In this document: positions 15,959-23,806 of the stretch, piece by piece
Layout of the letters: each line of letters starts with the position of its first letter
Position numbering within the stretch: the first letter of the stretch is position 1
Assembly (NCBI GenBank): GCA_910579925.1
Contig: CAJTVY010000020.1
Coordinates: forward strand, 1 to 56,799
DNA: 56,799 bases
Origin: an uncultured Dorea sp.
GTDB taxonomy: Bacteria; Bacillota; Clostridia; Lachnospirales; Lachnospiraceae
Reading direction: 5' to 3'
The notes under the pieces: model-generated
What the model saw: only the letters and a program-made list of their open reading frames with translations
What the model was told of the DNA's origin: nothing
The model's database searches: none
Program-made: the position numbers and the translations under genes

Positions 15959-16005
15959 GTATGTTATAGCTAAAATCAGATCTTCCATTTTGGTAAAAAT
16001 ACAGA

Positions 16006-16059
16006 TTGACAATATTTTGTCTATCTTGTATTATATAAATATGTTTTATAAAACTTATT
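16006..16059 (+). promoter_or_regulatory. Promoter and operator-like site upstream of the FGGY kinase
   Basis: TTGACA (16006-16011) and TATTAT (16029-16034) have 17-base spacing, near consensus. GTTTTATAAAACTTATT (16043-16059), containing the palindrome TTTTATAAAA, covers the expected transcription start. A close match sits just downstream of the promoter at 22749-22777. It is a candidate ROK operator. Confidence 0.65.
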
Positions 16060-16087
16060 TATGTAAAGGCTGAAGTTACTGATAACA

Positions 16088-16160
16088 AAATTGTCCGTAA
16101 TAGTCGTCTGTGTCTCAGACGGCGGGCAGTAGATCAATCTGCCATGCAGATTGGTTGCGA
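16088..16160 (+). ncRNA. Possible third copy of the three-stem RNA element (tentative)
   Basis: In the 140-base leader of the kinase gene, CCGTAATA (16095-16102) is followed by hairpin CGTCTG/CAGACG (16105-16121) and hairpin GGCAG/CTGCC (16125-16143). A competing perfect hairpin CAATCTGC/GCAGATTG (loop CAT) overlaps the second stem. The closing stem is weak, so kinship to copies A and C is uncertain. Confidence 0.3.
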
Positions 16161-16179
16161 TAGATGAAGGAGGAAAACC

Positions 16180-17712
16180 ATGAAATATTTATTGGGAACG
16201 GACATCGGAACATCTGGAACGAAGACGGTGCTGATGGATACGCAAGGACGACTGATTGCGCAGGATCTTGAGGAGTACGACGTCCTGACTCCGAAGCCAT
16301 TGTGGGCAGAACAGTGGCCGGACGTATGGTATGAAGCGACAAAGGCTTCTATTCACAGTACGGTTGAAAAAGCGAAAGAAGCAGGTATTCAGGCAGAGGA
16401 CATTAAGGGAATTGCTATCAGCGGACTGTATGGAGGGTCGGGGATTCCTCTTGACGAAGAGATGAAGCCGGTACGGCCATGTATGATCTGGATGGACAGA
16501 AGAGCAAAGGAAGAGACGGAATGGGCGCTTCGCCAGATTGGTGAGGAAAAGCTGCTTGAAATCACACATAATGGAGCAGATCCTTACTATGGGTATACCA
16601 AGATCCTCTGGATGAAGAACCATGAGCCTGAGAACTGGGCGAAGACGAAGCTGTTCCTGCCTCCCAATGATTATGTGATCTATAAACTAACCGGCGAGGT
16701 TGCGATTGACTATTCTTCCGCAGGAAATATTGGCGGTATCTTCGATATGAATACGCGTACCTGGTCTGAAGAACTGATGGCTGCTATGGGAATTCCGGCG
16801 TCTATGATGCCCGGACGCATTGTGGAATCCACGGATATCGTGGGCGGAATGAAGCGGGAGATTGCGAAAGAACTTGGATTATGGGAAGGACTTCCTGTAA
16901 TTGCGGGCGGGATCGACTGTGGGGCGGCGAATATCGGCCTGGGTGTGTTCGAGTCCGGCGTGTATGCCGCTGCGATTGGTACGTCCATGTGCGCAGCTCT
17001 GATTTCAGATAAGCCTGTTAAAGGAAAAGGGCTGATTGTCTGGCCATATCTTTACGATGCAAAGAATCTGTCCTACTATTTTGCGGGAGGTAATACGGCG
17101 GGAGCCATTGTGAAATGGTTCCGAAATACGTTATGCCAGTGGGAAATCGAGAACCAGAAGAAGGGCGGTCCGAATATGTATGATGTTCTGAACGCTCAGG
17201 CCCGGCAGATTCCGGCCGGAAGTGAAGGGCTTGTTGTACTGCCTTATTTCATGGGTGAGAGAAGCCCGGTATGGGATTCTGATGCGAAGGGGACGATCGT
17301 GGGATTGTCGCTGACACACACGAAGGGACATCTGTACAGAGCCTTCTTAGAGGCGGTAGCCTATTGTCTGCGGGATGCCATGGAGGCGACAGGCGAAGAC
17401 CTTGGAGAATACATTCTGATTGCAGGCGGCGTGACAAAGTCAAAAGTGTGGAGGCAGATCTTTGCGGATGTTACGGGGTATCCGGTGGTATGTCCGATTT
17501 ATGACGTAGAGGCGAATATGGGGGATGTTATGCTTGCGGGAATCGGAACAGGTCTTCTGACTTATGAGGAAGTGAAGAAGTGGCAGGTACTGGATGAGAA
17601 GATCATGCCGGATGAGGAGAACCATAAAAAGTATAATGAGTATTTCAGGCTGTATAAGAGTATTTATGAGCATTTGAAAGAAGATATGAGGAAACTCACG
17701 GAGGTGCGGTAG
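16180..17712 (+). CDS. FGGY-family carbohydrate (ketose/polyol) kinase
   Basis: A 510-residue ATP-dependent kinase with GTDIGTSGTKTVLMD at the N-terminus, ISGLYGGSGIPLD at the substrate pocket, GGIDCGAANIGLG, and the C-terminal IAGGVTKSKVWRQIFADVTGYPV followed by EANMGDVMLAG. The usual xylulokinase QMHG is replaced by GLYGGSG, so it is not a canonical D-xylulokinase and may act on another ketose. The start follows AAGGAGG. It is transcribed from a strong promoter with a long structured leader. The 3-epimerase gene downstream and the ROK genes on both sides place it in a D-psicose/tagatose/fructose-type ketose pathway. Confidence 0.85.
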   Translation: MKYLLGTDIGTSGTKTVLMDTQGRLIAQDLEEYDVLTPKPLWAEQWPDVWYEATKASIHSTVEKAKEAGIQAEDIKGIAISGLYGGSGIPLDEEMKPVRPCMIWMDRRAKEETEWALRQIGEEKLLEITHNGADPYYGYTKILWMKNHEPENWAKTKLFLPPNDYVIYKLTGEVAIDYSSAGNIGGIFDMNTRTWSEELMAAMGIPASMMPGRIVESTDIVGGMKREIAKELGLWEGLPVIAGGIDCGAANIGLGVFESGVYAAAIGTSMCAALISDKPVKGKGLIVWPYLYDAKNLSYYFAGGNTAGAIVKWFRNTLCQWEIENQKKGGPNMYDVLNAQARQIPAGSEGLVVLPYFMGERSPVWDSDAKGTIVGLSLTHTKGHLYRAFLEAVAYCLRDAMEATGEDLGEYILIAGGVTKSKVWRQIFADVTGYPVVCPIYDVEANMGDVMLAGIGTGLLTYEEVKKWQVLDEKIMPDEENHKKYNEYFRLYKSIYEHLKEDMRKLTEVR

Positions 17713-17719
17713 GCGCAGA

Positions 17720-17752
17720 GGGACGTAGTCAAATTCAGTTTTACTACGTCCC
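17720..17752 (+). terminator. Hairpin after the FGGY kinase
   Basis: GGGACGTAGT (17720-17729) is perfectly complementary to ACTACGTCCC (17743-17752). There is no T-run, so it is a weak terminator or a stabilising hairpin. Confidence 0.5.
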
Positions 17753-17774
17753 CAATTGCAATTTATAGTAATTA

Positions 17775-17803
17775 TTGATAAAATCAGATTTAAAAACTAA
17801 GAT
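17775..17803 (+). promoter_or_regulatory. Predicted promoter of the 3-epimerase gene
   Basis: TTGATA (17775-17780) and TAAGAT (17798-17803) have 17-base spacing. TTGTACAAAATGAAA at 17816-17830, just downstream, recurs nearly unchanged at 22749 (TTGTACAAAATCAAA). Confidence 0.55.
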
Positions 17804-17850
17804 ATCGGGTAAGAGTTGTACAAAATGAAAAATGATAAGGAGGCTGTACT

Positions 17851-18735
17851 ATGAAATACGGAATTTACTTTGCATACTGGGAGAAGCAATGGGATGCTGA
17901 CTACAAGAAATATATCGAGAAAGTACGAAAGCTTGGCTTTGACGTGCTGGAGATCTCATGCGCCGCATTAAAAGATATCTCTACTGTAGAGATGAACGAC
18001 TTAAAATCTGAAGCAAAGAATCAAGGGATTACGCTGACTGCAGGATACGGCCCTTCTGCTGCCGAGAACCTTGCTTCTGCCGATGAAGCTGTCGTTAAAA
18101 ATGCAATCGGATTCTACACGGATATACTAAAGAAACTGGAATATCTCGATATTCATACCATTGGAGGCGGAATCTATTCTTACTGGCCGGTAGATTATTC
18201 AAGACCGGTCGACAAAGCTGGGGACTGGGCGCGAAGTGTCAGAAACGTACGGACCGTAGCAAAAATCGCAGGCGAATGCGGCGTTGATTATTGTCTGGAA
18301 GTTCTGAACCGTTTCGAGGGATACATCCTGAATACCGCGAAGGAAGCCGTTCAGTTTGTGACGGAGGTAGATATTCCGGCTGCAAAGGTAATGCTGGATA
18401 CCTTTCATATGAACATTGAAGAGGACAGTTTGACAGGTGCGATCCTTACGGCCGGCGACAGGCTTGGGCATTTCCATGTAGGCGAAAATAACCGCCGCTG
18501 TCCGGGTAAGGGGACAATGCCGTGGGCTGAGATCGGTCAGGCGCTTCGCCGCATTGGCTATGATAAGAATGTAGTTATGGAGCCGTTCGTTCTAAGGGGC
18601 GGAGAAGTAGGAAGCGACATCAGAATCTGGCGGGATCTTTGCCCGGACGAATCCCGGCTGGATCTGGATGCAGAGAATTCTGTGGCATATCTGCGTCATG
18701 TATTCAGTGGTCCATATTCTGATTACCGTGTGTAG
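17851..18735 (+). CDS. D-psicose/D-tagatose 3-epimerase family sugar epimerase
   Basis: A 294-residue TIM-barrel epimerase that interconverts ketohexoses at C3 using a divalent metal. Metal and catalytic residues of the known ketose 3-epimerases are all in place at the family numbering: E150 (CLEVLNRFEGY), D183 (MLDTFHMN), H209 (GHFHVGENNR) and E244 (VMEPFV). The N-terminal MKYGIYFAYWEKQWDADY is very close to characterised clostridial D-psicose (allulose) 3-epimerases. The start follows ATAAGGAGG. It is monocistronic, between an FGGY kinase and the second ROK regulator. This suggests that allulose or tagatose is converted to fructose, sorbose or another ketose for phosphorylation. The exact substrate preference is inferred. 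Confidence 0.9.
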   Translation: MKYGIYFAYWEKQWDADYKKYIEKVRKLGFDVLEISCAALKDISTVEMNDLKSEAKNQGITLTAGYGPSAAENLASADEAVVKNAIGFYTDILKKLEYLDIHTIGGGIYSYWPVDYSRPVDKAGDWARSVRNVRTVAKIAGECGVDYCLEVLNRFEGYILNTAKEAVQFVTEVDIPAAKVMLDTFHMNIEEDSLTGAILTAGDRLGHFHVGENNRRCPGKGTMPWAEIGQALRRIGYDKNVVMEPFVLRGGEVGSDIRIWRDLCPDESRLDLDAENSVAYLRHVFSGPYSDYRV

Positions 18736-18772
18736 AGTTTCGCATTTTTTTCACAAAAAACATGAAACTATA

Positions 18773-18801
18773 TTGAAGTTTTAGTGCACATGTGATATTA
18801 T
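18773..18801 (+). promoter_or_regulatory. Predicted promoter of ROK regulator 2
   Basis: TTGAAG (18773-18778) and TATTAT (18796-18801) have 17-base spacing, 58 bases upstream of the start codon. Confidence 0.55.
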
Positions 18802-18820
18802 TAACGTAGTTTATGAATTG

Positions 18821-18843
18821 CTTAATTAAACTAATTAACAAAG
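18821..18843. promoter_or_regulatory. Operator-like imperfect palindrome, copy 1
   Basis: Half-sites CTTAATTAAA and ATTAACAAAG are separated by 3 bases. It lies just downstream of the ROK 2 promoter and before its start codon. The same pattern, 19 of 23 positions identical, recurs at 22635-22657. It is a candidate autoregulatory ROK operator. Confidence 0.55.
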
Positions 18844-18858
18844 TGAAAAGGAAGAGTG

Positions 18859-20031
18859 ATGAGACGGGGAACGAACAGTCTTGAGGTTAAAAAACTGAAT
18901 AGAAACCGGGTATTCCGCTTTGTGAATGGAAAGAGTGAGACGAGCATGCCGGACATTTCTGCGGCGCTTGACATCAGCGGTCCTACCGTACTGACGATTA
19001 TTAAGGAACTAAAGGCGGCCGGAGTCGTGGAAGAAGTCGGAGAACTAAAATCTACCGGAGGAAGAAAGGCGAAGGCGATTGCCAGCGTCAAGGAAGCAAG
19101 ATACGCAGTCGGTATGGATATCACAGAGAACCATGTAGGGTTTGCTTATACGGATCTTAGCATGAAGGTATTAAAGCATGAGCGGATCCGCAAGCCATTT
19201 TATAATGAAGGTCAGTACTTTTCTGAGATCGGAGAGCTTCTGGAGGATTTTATTGACAGGAATCTTATTCCCAAGGAACGGATAGAGGGCGTCGGAATGG
19301 CGCTTCCGGGAATCGTTGACAGGGAGAGGAATATACTTATTGATTCACACGTCTTTGGTATTCATGATGCACAGAAAGGGATGTGGACAGAATACATACC
19401 ATATCCCTGCGAACTGCTCAATGACGCCAATGCTGCGGCTATCACAGAGGATCTGTGCGGAGGGAGGCCGGATAGCAATATGGCGTACCTGTCGCTGAGT
19501 AATTCTGTAGGGGGAGCCGTAATCTTTGCGGATGAGATGAAGAGTAATACAGGCACGCAGGTCGGCAACGAAGATATGACGATGTATATGGGAAATAACT
19601 GGCGAAGCGGTGAGTTTGGACACATGGTCGTTCATCCGGAGGGAAAGACCTGCTATTGTGGAAAAAAAGGATGTCTTGATGCCTATTGTTCTGCTAAAAA
19701 TCTGGCGGGGCTGGAAGAAGGGAATCTGAAAGCGTTTTTTGTTAAAATGGAGTCAGGGAACGAAGATTACCGTCGCATCTGGGACCGGTATCTGAAGGAT
19801 CTGGCCATTGCGGTTGACAATCTGCGTATGTGTATGGATTGTGAGGTTATCCTTGGCGGGTATGTAGGCAATTATATGGAGCCGTATATCGGACGGCTTA
19901 GGAAACTGGCTGCGGCAAAGAATATTTTCGGAGGAAGCGGCGAATATGTGAGAATATGTAAATACCGTGAAGAATCTTCCGCATACGGGGCGGCATTGTA
20001 TCAGATAGAGAATTATATATCTAAAATATAA
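18859..20031 (+). CDS. ROK family transcriptional regulator 2
   Basis: A 390-residue ROK repressor paralogous to the one at 14742. The helix-turn-helix (about residues 15-70) includes TSMPDISAALDISGPTVLTIIKELKAAGVV. The ROK domain shows VGMDITENHVGFAY, SLSNSVGGAVI and the zinc motif CYCGKKGCLDAYC. The ATG at 18859 is preferred over the overlapping GTG at 18856 because of spacing to AAAAGGA. It is followed after 14 bases by a zinc dehydrogenase, so it is probably co-transcribed with it. The palindrome at 18821, repeated before the SDR/ABC operon, suggests it controls itself and the importer. Confidence 0.87.
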   Translation: MRRGTNSLEVKKLNRNRVFRFVNGKSETSMPDISAALDISGPTVLTIIKELKAAGVVEEVGELKSTGGRKAKAIASVKEARYAVGMDITENHVGFAYTDLSMKVLKHERIRKPFYNEGQYFSEIGELLEDFIDRNLIPKERIEGVGMALPGIVDRERNILIDSHVFGIHDAQKGMWTEYIPYPCELLNDANAAAITEDLCGGRPDSNMAYLSLSNSVGGAVIFADEMKSNTGTQVGNEDMTMYMGNNWRSGEFGHMVVHPEGKTCYCGKKGCLDAYCSAKNLAGLEEGNLKAFFVKMESGNEDYRRIWDRYLKDLAIAVDNLRMCMDCEVILGGYVGNYMEPYIGRLRKLAAAKNIFGGSGEYVRICKYREESSAYGAALYQIENYISKI

Positions 20032-20045
20032 GGAGGAACAAAAAG

Positions 20046-21089
20046 ATGGAAGGAACAATGAAAGTAGCAGTAATGAATGGAATCGGTAAGATGGGATATA
20101 CGGACAGGCCGATTCCGACGCCGCAGGATAATGAAGTGCTGGTGAAGCTTGAGTATGTAGGAATCTGTGGAAGCGACATGCACTATTATGAGATGGGCAG
20201 GATCGGAGATTATGTCGTAGAGCCGCCATTTGTGCTGGGGCATGAACCAGGAGGCGTGGTTGTAGAAGTCGGAAAAGATGTGACACATCTGAAAGTGGGC
20301 GACAGAGTTGCATTAGAGCCTGGAAAGACCTGCGGGAAGTGTAAGTTCTGTCGTGAAGGCAAATATAACCTGTGCCCGGATGTAGTTTTCTTTGCGACTC
20401 CGCCAGTAGACGGCGTATTCCAGGAATATGTAGCCCATGAAGCCGGACTGTGCTTTAAGCTGCCGGACAACGTAAGTACGCTGGAAGGCGCATTGATCGA
20501 GCCTCTTGCGGTAGGGTTCCATGCTGCGAAGCAGGGAGGCGCACAGGCAGGACAGACGGCGGTTGTATTTGGAGCAGGCTGTATCGGCCTTGTGTCCATG
20601 ATGGCATTGAAGGCGTGCGGCGTATCCAGGGTTTATGTGGTTGATATTATGGAGAAACGTCTGGAGAAGGCGCTGGAGCTTGGAGCAGACGGCGTGATTA
20701 ACGGCAGGGAAGCAGATGTTCTGGAGAAAGCGAAAGAAGTGACAGGCGGCGAAGGATTTGACCTGGCCATCGAGACTGCTGGTACAGAAATCACTACTAA
20801 CCAGGCAATCCAGGTTGTGCGTAAAGGTTCCAATATCGTACTGGTAGGGTATGGTAAGACGGGAATGATGAATATGATGATGAGCCTTGCGCTGGATAAG
20901 GAGATTACATTTAAGACAGTATTCCGTTACCGTCATATTTACCCGATGGCAATTGAAGCGGTAGAGCAGGGAAAAGTGAACCTCAAAGGAATTGCGACCC
21001 ATATCTTCGATTTTGACGATATTCAGAATGCGATGGACCGTAGTGTGAACGAGAAGGCAGAGATTGTGAAAGCCGTAGTAAAGATGTGA
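20046..21089 (+). CDS. Zinc-dependent NAD(P) polyol dehydrogenase (sorbitol/xylitol/L-iditol type)
   Basis: A 347-residue medium-chain dehydrogenase that oxidises a sugar alcohol to a ketose. The catalytic zinc site comprises GICGSDMHYYE and GHEPGGVVVEVG. The structural zinc cysteines lie in GKTCGKCKFCREGKYNLC. The Rossmann nucleotide site is VVFGAGCIGLVSM, with the acidic VVDIMEKR favouring NAD. FRYRHIYPMAIE near the C-terminus is characteristic of sorbitol/xylitol dehydrogenases. The start follows AAGGAGGAAC. It is co-directional with ROK 2 (14-base gap) and upstream of a sedoheptulokinase-like kinase with its own promoter. The likely product is D-fructose, D-xylulose or a related ketose. 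Confidence 0.87.
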   Translation: MEGTMKVAVMNGIGKMGYTDRPIPTPQDNEVLVKLEYVGICGSDMHYYEMGRIGDYVVEPPFVLGHEPGGVVVEVGKDVTHLKVGDRVALEPGKTCGKCKFCREGKYNLCPDVVFFATPPVDGVFQEYVAHEAGLCFKLPDNVSTLEGALIEPLAVGFHAAKQGGAQAGQTAVVFGAGCIGLVSMMALKACGVSRVYVVDIMEKRLEKALELGADGVINGREADVLEKAKEVTGGEGFDLAIETAGTEITTNQAIQVVRKGSNIVLVGYGKTGMMNMMMSLALDKEITFKTVFRYRHIYPMAIEAVEQGKVNLKGIATHIFDFDDIQNAMDRSVNEKAEIVKAVVKM

Positions 21090-21143
21090 TCCGTGTATGG
21101 ATAGGCGTGAGCGGCTATACGTGATTGATAGACAGATAAATTA

Positions 21144-21173
21144 TTGACAGGTATTTAGCGTTGCATACATAAT
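21144..21173 (+). promoter_or_regulatory. Predicted promoter of the sedoheptulokinase-like gene
   Basis: TTGACA (21144-21149) and CATAAT (21168-21173) are 18 bases apart. Confidence 0.5.
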
Positions 21174-21220
21174 TGCAGCGCTTCTGTTTTATACACATTA
21201 AAGGAGGGAAAGACGGAATT

Positions 21221-22543
21221 ATGAAAATTATGGGAATTGATATTGGCACCACATCCATCAGTATCGTGCTTCTTGATACGGAGACGGGGGGACTTGCAGC
21301 GCATGAGACAATAAATCACAGATCGTTTCTTAACGGTGAATCTTTGGAGGATAAGATACAGGATCCGGATAGGATTCTGAGAATTGTGACGGAGAAGACG
21401 GACGAACTGATCCAAAACGCAGGAGTTCCGGATGGAATCGCTTTTACGGGACAGATGCACGGTATGCTTTATGTGGATGGGGAAGGAAATGCAGTCAGTC
21501 CGCTTTATACATGGCAGGACGGCAACGGTAACAGGATTCTGGAAAATGGAAAGAGCAGCGCCGGATTTCTGAAGGAAACGGTAGGAAACGCAGCGTCCGG
21601 CTACGGGATGACGACGCACTATTTTCTTCAGAAGGCAGGAAAGATCCCTGAGCATGGGGCAAAGATGACCACTGTCAGCGACTATATCGCTATGAAAATC
21701 TGTGGGTGCAGAAAACCGGTGATCGGTATGGACATGGCGGCAAGCTGGGGATGTTTTGATCTTGAGAAGAAGGAATTCAAGTATGAGGCTCTAAAAAAGG
21801 CGGGAGTGGAAATCGCTTATCTGCCTGAAGTAAGAAAAGACTGTTTTCTTACAGGTCAGACAAAACAGGGGATCCCGGTTATGGGCGCCATTGGGGATAA
21901 CCAGGCAAGTTTCCGAGGAGCGGTATCAAGCCTTAATGATACGGTGCTGGTAAATGTGGGAACAGGCGGACAGGTGACCTTTGTTTCGGAAAATTATGTA
22001 GTGTGCGAGGGTGATCTTGAGCTTCGTCCGTTTTCTAAAGACAGCTATATCCTTGCAGGATCGTCCCTGTGCGGTGGGAGAGCTTATGCAATGCTGGAGC
22101 AGTTCTACCGGGAAGTATCGGGCCAGAAGACGGAGAGTTGTTATGACGTTATGTATGACCAGGCAAAAGAATTCATACGGCTGTATGGAGCCGATGCGGC
22201 CTGGAAGGTGACGACGGCATTCTCGGGAACCCGGCAGAATCCTGAAGAAAGAGGAAAGATCACGGGGATTGGCGTAGAGAATTTTCGCCCGGGCGCCATG
22301 ACTGTCGGCGTAATTATGGGGATATTGGATGAAGCATATCGGCAGTATGCACGGATGTGTGAATTGACGGGGAAAAAAGCGGTACATCTGGCAGGTTCGG
22401 GAAATGGAATTCGTCAGAACAGGCTTATGCAGGAACTGGCAGAAGAGATGTTCGGATTGAAGATGGAGATTCCCAGATGGCAGGAAGAGGCGGCATGTGG
22501 AGCGGCATTGTGCATGGCAGAAACAATTTTGAAGAAATTATAA
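21221..22543 (+). CDS. FGGY-family kinase, sedoheptulokinase-like
   Basis: A 440-residue sugar kinase, shorter than xylulokinases. The N-terminal GIDIGTTSISIVLLD is the phosphate motif. FTGQMHGMLYVD and YTWQDGNGNR resemble the sedoheptulokinase (SHPK) subgroup, in which WQD lies in the substrate pocket. GAIGDNQASFRGA and the C-terminal HLAGSGNGIRQNRLMQELAEEMFG are further family motifs. The ATG at 21221 follows GGAGGGAAAGA; the reading frame extends upstream into the promoter. It likely phosphorylates a ketose produced by the neighbouring dehydrogenase or epimerase. Sedoheptulose is possible but unproven. Confidence 0.8.
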   Translation: MKIMGIDIGTTSISIVLLDTETGGLAAHETINHRSFLNGESLEDKIQDPDRILRIVTEKTDELIQNAGVPDGIAFTGQMHGMLYVDGEGNAVSPLYTWQDGNGNRILENGKSSAGFLKETVGNAASGYGMTTHYFLQKAGKIPEHGAKMTTVSDYIAMKICGCRKPVIGMDMAASWGCFDLEKKEFKYEALKKAGVEIAYLPEVRKDCFLTGQTKQGIPVMGAIGDNQASFRGAVSSLNDTVLVNVGTGGQVTFVSENYVVCEGDLELRPFSKDSYILAGSSLCGGRAYAMLEQFYREVSGQKTESCYDVMYDQAKEFIRLYGADAAWKVTTAFSGTRQNPEERGKITGIGVENFRPGAMTVGVIMGILDEAYRQYARMCELTGKKAVHLAGSGNGIRQNRLMQELAEEMFGLKMEIPRWQEEAACGAALCMAETILKKL

Positions 22544-22634
22544 CAGTTCAGACCGGGCTGAACTGTTACAAAAAGGGGATAAAATCTGTAAAAAAATATT
22601 GAAATCCAATTTAATATATGGTAATATATAAACA

Positions 22635-22657
22635 CTTAATTAAATACATTAATAAAG
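22635..22657. promoter_or_regulatory. Operator-like imperfect palindrome, copy 2
   Basis: Half-sites CTTAATTAAA and ATTAATAAAG are separated by 3 bases, matching 18821-18843. It lies upstream of the promoter at 22749 in the AT-rich 324-base gap (22544-22867), which holds no gene. Confidence 0.5.
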
Positions 22658-22748
22658 AGTTAATTAATATTTATAATAAATAAAAAGTAAAAAAATTTTT
22701 GTGCGATTTGTATAAAAAATGATGTTGAAATTTGGTGGTTATTACATC

Positions 22749-22817
22749 TTGTACAAAATCAAATGGAAGTATATAATAACAATAGCTTTTATGAAATGGT
22801 TTTATAAAATTAATAAG
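22749..22817 (+). promoter_or_regulatory. Predicted promoter and operator of the SDR/ABC importer operon
   Basis: TTGTAC (22749-22754) and TATAAT (22772-22777) have 17-base spacing. GTTTTATAAAATTAATAAG (22799-22817) lies just downstream, matching the site after the promoter at 16006. The -35 region is within TTGTACAAAATCAAA, which also occurs near the 3-epimerase start. Confidence 0.6.
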
Positions 22818-22867
22818 TAAAAATTATTTGCAAAACTGGTAAAAAGAACAGACAAGGAGGAGACAAG

Positions 22868-23644
22868 ATGGGAATTATTGAGAAGATGAGACTGGATGGC
22901 AAGGCAATCTATGTAACGGGCGGAGCAAGCGGAATCGGTAAGTGCGCGGCAATGGCGTTTGCCGAAGCGGGCGCAGATGTGGCGATCGTGGACGTGAACC
23001 TAGAAGGCGCCGAGAAGGTGGCGAAGGAGATCGCAGATGCAACTGGTTCAAAGACAATTGCGATTCAGTGCGACGTGACGAAGAAGGATCAGGTTGAAGC
23101 CATGGTTGCGAAAGTCGTTGATACATACGGCAAGCTGGATGCCTGCTACAATAATGCGGGCATTGCGCTGAACGTAGCGGCGGAGGAGATGTCGCTTGAA
23201 CAGTGGCAGAAAGTTATTGATATTAATCTGACGGGCGTATTCTTATGTGCAACGGCAGCGGGGCGCGTGATGCTGAAGCAGGGATACGGATCCATTATCA
23301 ATACAGCCTCCATGTCGGGCCATATTGTGAATGTTCCCCAGCCCCAGTGTGCATACAATGCTTCCAAGGCGGGAGTCAGCATGCTGACGAAGTCGCTGGC
23401 CATTGAGTGGGCAAAGAAGGGCGTGCGTGTGAACTGTATCAGTCCGGGATATATTGGAACAGACTTAATCATGAATTCAGAGCCGCTTAAGCCGCTGATT
23501 GAACAGTGGAATGCTATGGCGCCTATGGGAAGGCTTGGAAAACCGGAAGAGTTACAGTCCATTCTTGTATACCTTGCAGGAGATACCAGTAGTTTTACGA
23601 CAGGATCAGACATTATTGTGGACGGAGCGTTTACCTGTTTCTAA
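22868..23644 (+). CDS. SDR family oxidoreductase (ketose reductase/polyol dehydrogenase type)
   Basis: A 258-residue short-chain dehydrogenase. The cofactor site is TGGASGIGKCAA, followed by VDVNLEG and CDVTKKD. NNAG is at about residue 95. The catalytic Ser-Tyr-Lys is NTASMSGH followed by AYNASKAG, and the C-terminal GSDIIVDGAFTCF is typical. It resembles sorbose reductase, mannitol 2-dehydrogenase and arabinitol dehydrogenase members of the family. The ATG follows CAAGGAGGAG. It heads the unit that continues through a structured spacer into the sugar ABC importer, so it probably acts on the imported polyol or ketose. Substrate and NAD/NADP preference are not determined. Confidence 0.83.
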   Translation: MGIIEKMRLDGKAIYVTGGASGIGKCAAMAFAEAGADVAIVDVNLEGAEKVAKEIADATGSKTIAIQCDVTKKDQVEAMVAKVVDTYGKLDACYNNAGIALNVAAEEMSLEQWQKVIDINLTGVFLCATAAGRVMLKQGYGSIINTASMSGHIVNVPQPQCAYNASKAGVSMLTKSLAIEWAKKGVRVNCISPGYIGTDLIMNSEPLKPLIEQWNAMAPMGRLGKPEELQSILVYLAGDTSSFTTGSDIIVDGAFTCF

Positions 23645-23647
23645 TAG

Positions 23648-23741
23648 TATTGACACACTTTATATCTGCAGAACCTTATAGTTCCATTTTTACGATGGAG
23701 GGCGCAAAGAAGGTTCTGCAGTATAAATAAATATGTCAATA
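23648..23741 (+). other. 94-base nested hairpin between the SDR and binding-protein genes
   Basis: Three nested arms are visible. TATTGACA (23648-23655) pairs with TGTCAATA (23734-23741). CTGCAGAACCTT (23666-23677) pairs with AAGGTTCTGCAG (23710-23721), extended by TATA. TCCAT (23683-23687) pairs with ATGGA (23695-23699). A second small hairpin, ATAGCTT/AAGCTAT, follows at 23751-23770. It is probably an mRNA processing or stability element. Confidence 0.6.
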
Positions 23742-23806
23742 CATAAGATGATAGCTTATAGCGAAGCTATAAAAAATAAAAACCTAATTTAAAGGAGGAA
23801 GAACGT

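Noticed and set aside
18736..22867. Catabolite-repression (cre) sites in sugar-gene promoters
   Set aside because: I looked for TGNAANCGNTTNCA-like palindromes and found no convincing match; the recurring AT-rich palindromes fit ROK operators better.
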